DNA of 12,936 bases from Opitutia bacterium UBA7350. Its GTDB lineage: Bacteria; Verrucomicrobiota; Verrucomicrobiia; Opitutales; Coraliomargaritaceae. The translations under genes and the position numbers were made by a program. The notes beneath the pieces are model-generated. The model searched no databases and was not told the origin of the DNA. It saw only the letters and a list, made by a program, of their open reading frames with translations. The stretch is taken from the NCBI GenBank assembly GCA_002470925.1, contig DKOX01000101.1, positions 1 to 12,936 on the forward strand, written 5' to 3'. Of the stretch, positions 8,324-12,936 are shown piece after piece (position 1 is the first letter of the stretch; each line of letters opens with the position of its first letter).

Positions 8324-8343
8324 TTGCTTCGCCAAGCAAATTT
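8324..8343 (+). terminator. Hairpin downstream of the lipoprotein gene
   Basis: TTGCTT (8324-8329) pairs with AAGCAA (8334-8339) around the tetraloop CGCC, followed by ATTTA. It lies 17 bp after the lipoprotein stop and could be an intrinsic terminator, though the stem is AT-leaning and the T-tract is only three bases. A second small hairpin, GCCG-GTTT-CGGC at 8357-8368, sits 17 bp before the next start codon. Confidence 0.35.
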
Positions 8344-8385
8344 ACCGCGAGCGAAAGCCGGTTTCGGCATCCCGCGATCGAAGTC

Positions 8386-9600
8386 ATGAGCGAAGATCCA
8401 AAACTCCCCTGCACCCACATCCCCAAGCGTCGCTTTGGGAAGACTGAGTTGCAGATGCCCGTCATTACCTGTGGCGGTATGCGCTTTATCCAAAGCTGGA
8501 ATGACACCCCCGCCGACCGAAAATCGGTCACGAAGGAATGTCAGACCAACCTTGAAGCCACGATCCGTTACGGCCTCGAACTCGGCATTAATCATATTGA
8601 AACCGCCCGTGGTTACGGCACCTCGGAATACCAAATGGGCAAACTGCTCCCCTCCCTTCCCCGCGATGAGCTTATCATCCAAACCAAAATTTGCCCTTCC
8701 GAATCACCCGCCGAATTCCTCCAGGCTTTTGAGACTTCGCTCGAATCCCTACAACTCGACTACGTCGACCTGCTGAGCGTTCACGGCATCAACAACGCCG
8801 CCACCCTTGAGTATGCCCTCAAATGCATGCCGACAATTCAACAGCTCAAAAAAGAGGGGCGTTGCCGCCATATTGGATTCTCCACCCATGCCCCACCCGA
8901 CATCGCCATCAAGGCGATCGAAACAGACCTCTTCGAATACCTTAATCTGCATTGGTATTATGTCTATCACCCCATGAACCGTGCCCCGGTTGATGCCGCC
9001 GCCGCACGCGACATGGGCGTATTCATCATCAGCCCCTGCGATAAAGGAGGCAAATTGTTTGAGCCCCCGCCCAAACTCCTGGAGCTATGCCAACCGCTCA
9101 CCCCCATGGCATTCAATGATCTCTACTGCCTCCGCGACCCTGCCGTTCACACCCTCTCAATTGGCGCGGCACGTCCCTCCGATTTCATCGAACACGTCAC
9201 CGCTGTCAAAAATCTCGAATTACATCGACCTACCGTTGAAGCGATTGAGCAAAAACTCGATGGCGCGATGCAAGCCGCCCTCGGCGCGGACTGGATACAG
9301 AACTGGCAACAAGGGCTTCCGCGTCAGGTCGATACCCCCGGCGGAATGAACATCCCTGAAATTCTGCGCCTTTGGAATTTCGCCAAAGGATTGGACATGA
9401 TCGAATTCGCCAAGATGCGATATAATTTACTCGGACAGGCGGAGCATTGGTTTCCCGGGATCAACGCCGCCGAGGTAAAGGAAGAAGCACTTGCACCGCT
9501 TCTCGCCGAAAGCCCCTTCGCCGATCGCATCCCGGGAATCCTGCGCGAGGCGCACGAGCTCCTCTTTGAGGCGCCTAAAGAACGCCAAAGCAAGGCCTAG
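8386..9600 (+). CDS. COG1453-like aldo/keto reductase with cysteine-free C-terminal domain
   Basis: This 404-residue protein has an N-terminal (beta/alpha)8 aldo/keto reductase domain (about 14-275), expected to use NAD(P)H. The catalytic tetrad is readable: Y77 in RGYGTSE, K101 in IIQTKIC and H133 in LLSVHG; the usual Asp is E72 (HIETARGYG). The C-terminal region (about 300-395) matches the layout of the ferredoxin-like tail of COG1453 reductases, with NIPEILRLW (322-330), MRYNLLG (344-350), HWFPG (354-358) and a final SPFADRIPGILREAHELL (376-393). In the iron-sulfur members I recall, four-cysteine clusters precede NIPE and the final helix. Here the last cysteine of the protein is C248, so no cluster can form. 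Substrate unknown. The stop lies 2 bp from that of the convergent methyltransferase. Confidence 0.85.
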   Translation: MSEDPKLPCTHIPKRRFGKTELQMPVITCGGMRFIQSWNDTPADRKSVTKECQTNLEATIRYGLELGINHIETARGYGTSEYQMGKLLPSLPRDELIIQTKICPSESPAEFLQAFETSLESLQLDYVDLLSVHGINNAATLEYALKCMPTIQQLKKEGRCRHIGFSTHAPPDIAIKAIETDLFEYLNLHWYYVYHPMNRAPVDAAAARDMGVFIISPCDKGGKLFEPPPKLLELCQPLTPMAFNDLYCLRDPAVHTLSIGAARPSDFIEHVTAVKNLELHRPTVEAIEQKLDGAMQAALGADWIQNWQQGLPRQVDTPGGMNIPEILRLWNFAKGLDMIEFAKMRYNLLGQAEHWFPGINAAEVKEEALAPLLAESPFADRIPGILREAHELLFEAPKERQSKA

Positions 9601-9602
9601 CA

Positions 9603-10802
9603 TTAAGCGCGTTGCAGCACGATTTGGCTTACATCAATGGAGCCTGCTTCAAATCCTGCCTCGCAATAACTCAGGTAGTAATTCCATTTACGGCGGAAGG
9701 TGGCATCAAAACCCAACGCCTCCAATTCCGTTTCCCGTTCATTAAAGGCATCGCGCCAACGGCGCAGGGTCTCCGCATAATCCAAGCCAAAGGATTCCTG
9801 AATCTCCAGTTTCATCCCACCCAGATCCGCAACAATGCCACGCAGCGCAGCCTTCGACGGCAGATGCCCCCCGGGAAAAATATAACGCTGGATCCAGTCA
9901 CAACTCCGGCAATAGCCCGCGTAGCGATCATCGGAAATCGTGATGGCCTGCACCACCGCCCGACCGCCCGGCTTCAGGCAGTCGCGAATCGTTTTGAAAT
10001 AAGTCGGCAAATACTCCCGCCCCACCGCTTCAATCATTTCACAGGACACCACCGCATCGTATCGGCCTCTTTCTTCCCGGTAATCCCGCAGCTTTAGATG
10101 CACTTGCTCGTGAAAGCCGGCATCCTCTATCAAATTCCCAGCATAGGCTAATTGTTCCTTCGAAAGCGTCAGACTCGTCACCTCGCACCCCGCCCGCGCC
10201 GCCCGCAGGGCCAATGCGCCCCAGCCCGTCCCTAGCTCCAGAAGATGCCCGCCCGCCGGACAAGCCGCCCGTTGCAAGATCGCCGCGATCTTTTTTTCCT
10301 GACCCGCTTCGAGGCTGTCCTCCTCGCGCGACTCAAAGAGCGCCGAGGAATAAGTCATGGTCGGATCGAGAAAGAGGGCATAAAAATCATTACTGAGGTC
10401 GTAGTGGGCCTCGATGTTCGACTTGCTCTGCTCAAGGGTATTGGAACGCCGCATATGATAAAGGCGATCCAGGCAATGCCTCATCACGGAAAGCCCCTTG
10501 CGCATACGACCCACCGCGTGCTGATTGCGTGCCAGCAAGGTCAAGATAGCACTCAAATCGGGGGTCGTCCATGCACCGTCAACATAACCCTCTCCCAGCG
10601 CCATACTGCCACCCAGCACGAGGCGTCGTGGCATCCTCGCATCCAGGATTCTCATCGTCACTCCCGGCCCCTCGCCATCACCCAAATCTTCCACTCTTTC
10701 ACCGGGAAGTTCCAAGCGGAGCCTCCCCCCGCGCAAACGCCCCAAATAGCGCACCATGATGCGTTCAAACAAACACAGATGCTTCGATCGGCTGGTATTC
10801 AT
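9603..10802 (-). CDS. CFA-synthase-like SAM-dependent fatty acyl methyltransferase
   Basis: The product has 399 residues. The ATG at 10800-10802 overlaps the TGA stop of the upstream gene as ATGA, which fixes the start; the open frame extends further upstream only inside that gene. The family adds a methylene or methyl group from S-adenosylmethionine across the double bond of membrane acyl chains. SAM-binding motif I is LLELGTGWGALAL (187-199); others are DPTMTYSSALFE (146-157), EMIEAVG (255-261) and RYIFPGGHLPS (306-316). Classical cyclopropane synthases have Cys in the YSCA motif and His in LLHTI; here they are S153 and Q285 (VVQAITI). The acidic E258 and Y342 remain. It is the last gene of the desaturase-DUF1295-methyltransferase operon. 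The product could be cyclopropane, methylene or methyl-branched. Confidence 0.88.
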   Translation of the reverse strand: MNTSRSKHLCLFERIMVRYLGRLRGGRLRLELPGERVEDLGDGEGPGVTMRILDARMPRRLVLGGSMALGEGYVDGAWTTPDLSAILTLLARNQHAVGRMRKGLSVMRHCLDRLYHMRRSNTLEQSKSNIEAHYDLSNDFYALFLDPTMTYSSALFESREEDSLEAGQEKKIAAILQRAACPAGGHLLELGTGWGALALRAARAGCEVTSLTLSKEQLAYAGNLIEDAGFHEQVHLKLRDYREERGRYDAVVSCEMIEAVGREYLPTYFKTIRDCLKPGGRAVVQAITISDDRYAGYCRSCDWIQRYIFPGGHLPSKAALRGIVADLGGMKLEIQESFGLDYAETLRRWRDAFNERETELEALGFDATFRRKWNYYLSYCEAGFEAGSIDVSQIVLQRA

Positions 10803-11590
10803 GACTCGTCTGGCTTGTTTGCTTTGGGTTTCCAGGGGAAAAACGGACTCGTGGATTTTTGGTAGTTTGCGTAAGCCGCGCCGCGTCGTTTGAGAGAGGA
10901 ATACTCCGCAGGCGGGATGCCGGTAATGTAGCGGAGGAAGAGATACATAATCGAGGGGCCCAGCAGGCTCCATCCAAAGGACGTGGCACCGATGGAGAGT
11001 AAGACATAAACCCACCAATGGAGCCATTCAAAAAAATAATTTGGATGGCGCGAATAAGCCCAAAGCCCTTCCCGACAAACCCCGCCGGTATTGTCCGGAT
11101 CCGCCCGAAAGCCCGCCAACTGGCGATCCGCAAGCGCTTCTCCTCCCAATGCCACCAGTGCCAAAAAGAACGCAAGGGCATCCGCTATTCCCAGCGGTGA
11201 AGGATTGGCAAGTGCCACGCCCAACGGAATTAGAAATATCCCCGCCAGCGGGACTTGCAGAAAAAATAAGAAGAGGAAATTACGTGCCGCCTGCGCACCC
11301 CAACGATCTTTGAGGTTGGCATAGCGCGGATCCTCATGGCGCGGAAGGATGCGATCCTTGAAAAGATGCACACTCAAACGAGTTGCCCAAAAACTGACTA
11401 CTACCAAAACAAAAAAAGAACGCGGGTGCTCACCCCCCCCGGCGAGCGCCAACGTCCAAACTCCAAATAAAATCCCCAGCGACCACACCAAGTCCACCAC
11501 CGCATATACCTTCAGGTAACGTGCGCTCACATAAGCCCCCAGGGCGAGCCCTAAACCGGCAAGGAACAAGCCCCCATACAATGAACCCAT
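10799..11590 (-). CDS. DUF1295 membrane protein (steroid 5-alpha-reductase-like)
   Basis: This 263-residue, largely hydrophobic protein has about six or seven membrane segments (roughly 5-22, 28-50, 57-76, 104-127, 135-152, 188-222). The family hallmarks are EDPRYANLKDRWG (86-98), FRADPDNTGGVCREGLWAYS (161-180) and the following RHPNYFFEWLHWW (181-193). The last resembles the C-terminal motif shared by steroid 5-alpha-reductases and isoprenylcysteine methyltransferases. A role in reducing a lipid double bond with NADPH is plausible from that relationship but unproven. It starts 14 bp after the desaturase stop with a GGAAG ribosome-binding site, and its TGA overlaps the methyltransferase ATG. 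This tight packing suggests a shared pathway. The length is normal and I see no defect. Confidence 0.87.
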   Translation of the reverse strand: MGSLYGGLFLAGLGLALGAYVSARYLKVYAVVDLVWSLGILFGVWTLALAGGGEHPRSFFVLVVVSFWATRLSVHLFKDRILPRHEDPRYANLKDRWGAQAARNFLFLFFLQVPLAGIFLIPLGVALANPSPLGIADALAFFLALVALGGEALADRQLAGFRADPDNTGGVCREGLWAYSRHPNYFFEWLHWWVYVLLSIGATSFGWSLLGPSIMYLFLRYITGIPPAEYSSLKRRGAAYANYQKSTSPFFPWKPKANKPDES

Positions 11591-11598
11591 CGTATCAG

Positions 11599-11603
11599 CT
11601 TCC
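11599..11603 (-). promoter_or_regulatory. Ribosome-binding site of the DUF1295 gene
   Basis: On the minus strand GGAAG lies 8 nt before the ATG. It is the clearest Shine-Dalgarno-like site in the window; most other genes here have none. It suggests independent ribosome loading at this second gene of the operon, 14 bp after the desaturase stop. Confidence 0.5.
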
Positions 11604-11604
11604 G

Positions 11605-12492
11605 CTAATTGCGGGCCTCCTCATAGATCTTTTCCGGATACAGCTTCAAGTCCCAGACCAGACCGAAAAATTGTAAAACCCGCAGCAAATAATACGTTAA
11701 ATCAATTTCCCACCAATACATACCCTGTCGCGCCGAGAGTGGCCAGCGATGGTGATTATTGTGCCAACCTTCCCCGAAGGTCAGCAGTGCCACCCACCAG
11801 TTGTTGCGACTTTCGTCATCCGTATCAAAACGTTTCTTACCAATAATATGCGTCACGGAATTCACGCAGAAAGTGACGTGATACACCAGCATGGTACTCA
11901 GAAAGAAGCCCCACATCACCAATTGCATACCGCTCGTTCCCAGCGCCGGGAAGAGATGATTCAGGAGCGCTCCAACACCATAGAGCAAGGCGATCAAGGA
12001 CAACACCGGCAGGACGTGGTAACGATCCACAAAATGGAGTTCCGGATACTTTGTGAGATCCTTAATGCGGTCGTATTTCGTCTCGCTGTGTGCCTTACAC
12101 ATGACCCATCCGATGTGAGACCAGAAAAAGTCACGGGTTACCGGCGAGTGAATATCGGGTTCCTTGTCGGAGTGCTGATGGTGATGGCGGTGATTGGCGG
12201 CCCACCACATGGGCCCCAATTGCGCCGAGGAAGTGCCAACCCAGGCGAGGACAAATTGAAACCAACGACTCGTTTTAAAGGAGCGATGCGAAAAATAACG
12301 ATGAAAACCTGCGGTCAGGGCAAAAACCCGCACAAAGTAGGTGACCAACAATGCCAACACCGCAACCCAACTGAAGCCCGTGAAAAACACCCCGATACAT
12401 GCAAGGTGCATGAACAACATAGGGGTCTTCGTTAAGAGGAGTTGGTTATCCTCGTCTTTGAAGCATCGTTTTATCGCATTGCGCAGAGTCAT
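11605..12492 (-). CDS. Acyl-CoA delta-9-type fatty acid desaturase
   Basis: This 295-residue membrane di-iron enzyme inserts a cis double bond into saturated acyl chains using oxygen and an external electron donor. The three histidine boxes are intact: HRYFSH (64-69), HRHHH (101-105) and HNNHH (244-248, in EGWHNNHHRWP). NSVTH (211-215) supplies the extra family histidine. Hydrophobic segments at about 25-60, 76-92, 160-180 and 188-210 fit the usual membrane hairpins. There is no fused cytochrome b5, so the donor is elsewhere. The order matches acyl-CoA (stearoyl-CoA) desaturases rather than acyl-lipid DesA types, but regiospecificity cannot be read. It is the first gene of the operon, divergent from the SRPBCC gene, with a candidate operator 33 bp upstream. 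Confidence 0.92.
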   Translation of the reverse strand: MTLRNAIKRCFKDEDNQLLLTKTPMLFMHLACIGVFFTGFSWVAVLALLVTYFVRVFALTAGFHRYFSHRSFKTSRWFQFVLAWVGTSSAQLGPMWWAANHRHHHQHSDKEPDIHSPVTRDFFWSHIGWVMCKAHSETKYDRIKDLTKYPELHFVDRYHVLPVLSLIALLYGVGALLNHLFPALGTSGMQLVMWGFFLSTMLVYHVTFCVNSVTHIIGKKRFDTDDESRNNWWVALLTFGEGWHNNHHRWPLSARQGMYWWEIDLTYYLLRVLQFFGLVWDLKLYPEKIYEEARN

Positions 12493-12524
12493 AAATTAGT
12501 AATAGAACAAAATAAAATGGGGAT

Positions 12525-12547
12525 GCTTACAATGAAATTTAGTAAGC
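12525..12547. promoter_or_regulatory. GCTTAC/GTAAGC inverted repeat, candidate operator
   Basis: In the 82-bp spacer between the desaturase and SRPBCC starts, GCTTAC (12525-12530) and GTAAGC (12542-12547) form an inverted repeat with an 11-bp AT-rich spacer. A third copy, GTAAGC, occupies 12569-12574, directly before the SRPBCC ATG. Arms 17 bp apart centre to centre roughly suit a dimeric regulator binding successive faces of the helix. The regulator is not identifiable. Confidence 0.4.
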
Positions 12548-12574
12548 CTGTTCTCGCTGCCTCGTTTTGTAAGC

Positions 12575-12936
12575 ATGGCAAAAATTCATCGCATCCAGAA
12601 AGAACAAATAATCGCGACCGATCTTGAGACCGCTTGGAATTTCATTCGCAAACCCAGCAACCTCAACGAGATCACACCCGATACCCTCGACTTTACCATC
12701 ATGAGCGATGTGCCGGATACGATGTATGACGGCCTCCTCATTGAATACCGCATCGGGATGCCGCTCATCGGACGTCGCCCCTGGCTTACTGAAATCAAGC
12801 ACGTCCGCGACCGTCATTCATTCGTCGATGAACAACGCATCGGCCCCTACAAAATGTGGTTACATTATCACGAAATCACGGAAGTTGAAGGCGGGGTACG
12901 CTTTCGTGACGAAGTGCACTACAGCATGTATGCCGG
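12575..12936 (+). CDS. SRPBCC-superfamily ligand-binding protein, N-terminal part
   Basis: The first 120 codons are in the window and the gene continues past the right edge. The reading frame is open throughout from the ATG at 12575. The protein matches START-like SRPBCC domains, which fold as a helix-grip around a hydrophobic pocket. The pattern includes FVDEQRIGPYKMWLHYHE (83-100) and RFRDEVHYS (109-117), with PDTLDF (35-40) and GLLIEYRIG (53-61) earlier. Members bind lipids, polyketides or other hydrophobic ligands; some are annotated as cyclase/dehydrase-like. It is divergent from the lipid operon and shares its spacer and inverted repeat, so joint control with fatty acid modification is possible. 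No catalytic activity can be assigned. Confidence 0.8.
   Translation, partial: MAKIHRIQKEQIIATDLETAWNFIRKPSNLNEITPDTLDFTIMSDVPDTMYDGLLIEYRIGMPLIGRRPWLTEIKHVRDRHSFVDEQRIGPYKMWLHYHEITEVEGGVRFRDEVHYSMYA

Noticed and set aside
10803..11027. 75-residue N-terminal extension of the methyltransferase frame
   Set aside because: It lies inside the DUF1295 coding region in another frame and has no family similarity; the ATGA overlap gives a natural start.
12539..12817. 92-codon minus-strand frame near the right edge
   Set aside because: It is a shadow of the SRPBCC gene on the plus strand, whose motifs are clear.

Overview
The window looks like a chromosomal segment of a Gram-negative bacterium. There is an outer-membrane-type peptidoglycan-binding lipoprotein, type IV pilus/type II secretion ATPases and a Gram-negative set of lipid genes. 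A Rho factor with a long disordered N-terminal extension, the coaE-rho-pilB-pilT order and mostly absent Shine-Dalgarno sequences suggest Verrucomicrobiota, perhaps Opitutae. That placement is an inference from protein character; no rRNA or other decisive marker is present. I see no insertion sequence, integrase, CRISPR array or phage gene. Gene density is high, and no gene-free stretch exceeds about 135 bp.

Layout. (1) Bases 1-4308, minus strand, read right to left: coaE (last step of coenzyme A synthesis), rho (transcription termination), pilB (pilus extension ATPase) and the first 33 codons of pilT (pilus retraction ATPase), which runs off the left edge. Gaps are 37-46 bp, so this may be one transcription unit. 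(2) Bases 4387-5925, plus strand: comM/yifB, a hexameric AAA+ helicase of natural transformation, divergent from coaE. Pilus ATPases and ComM lie close together, which fits DNA uptake plus recombination, though no other competence gene is visible. (3) Bases 6059-6822, plus strand: tRNA-Ser(UGA), then 31 bp later an orphan NarL/LuxR-type response regulator. (4) Bases 6836-7654, minus: a two-domain CbiX-like chelatase-family protein whose first half has lost its histidines. (5) Bases 7746-9600, plus: a Pal/OmpA-type lipoprotein and a COG1453-like aldo/keto reductase whose C-terminal ferredoxin-like region contains no cysteine. (6) Bases 9603-12492, minus: a compact lipid-modification operon of acyl-CoA desaturase, DUF1295 membrane reductase-like protein and cyclopropane-fatty-acid-synthase-like methyltransferase. 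The last two genes share an ATGA overlap. (7) Bases 12575-12936, plus: the start of an SRPBCC ligand-binding protein, divergent from the desaturase across an 82-bp spacer holding a GCTTAC/GTAAGC inverted repeat.

The best candidate for an under-described system is the desaturase-DUF1295-CFA-like operon. Its order suggests making a double bond, methylating it with S-adenosylmethionine and possibly reducing the product, to give a methyl-branched, methylene or cyclopropane acyl chain. The methyltransferase lacks two residues that are standard in classical cyclopropane synthases, so its product is open. Other points worth a second look are the cysteine-free reductase, the half-degenerate CbiX-like protein and the altered RNA-binding face of Rho.
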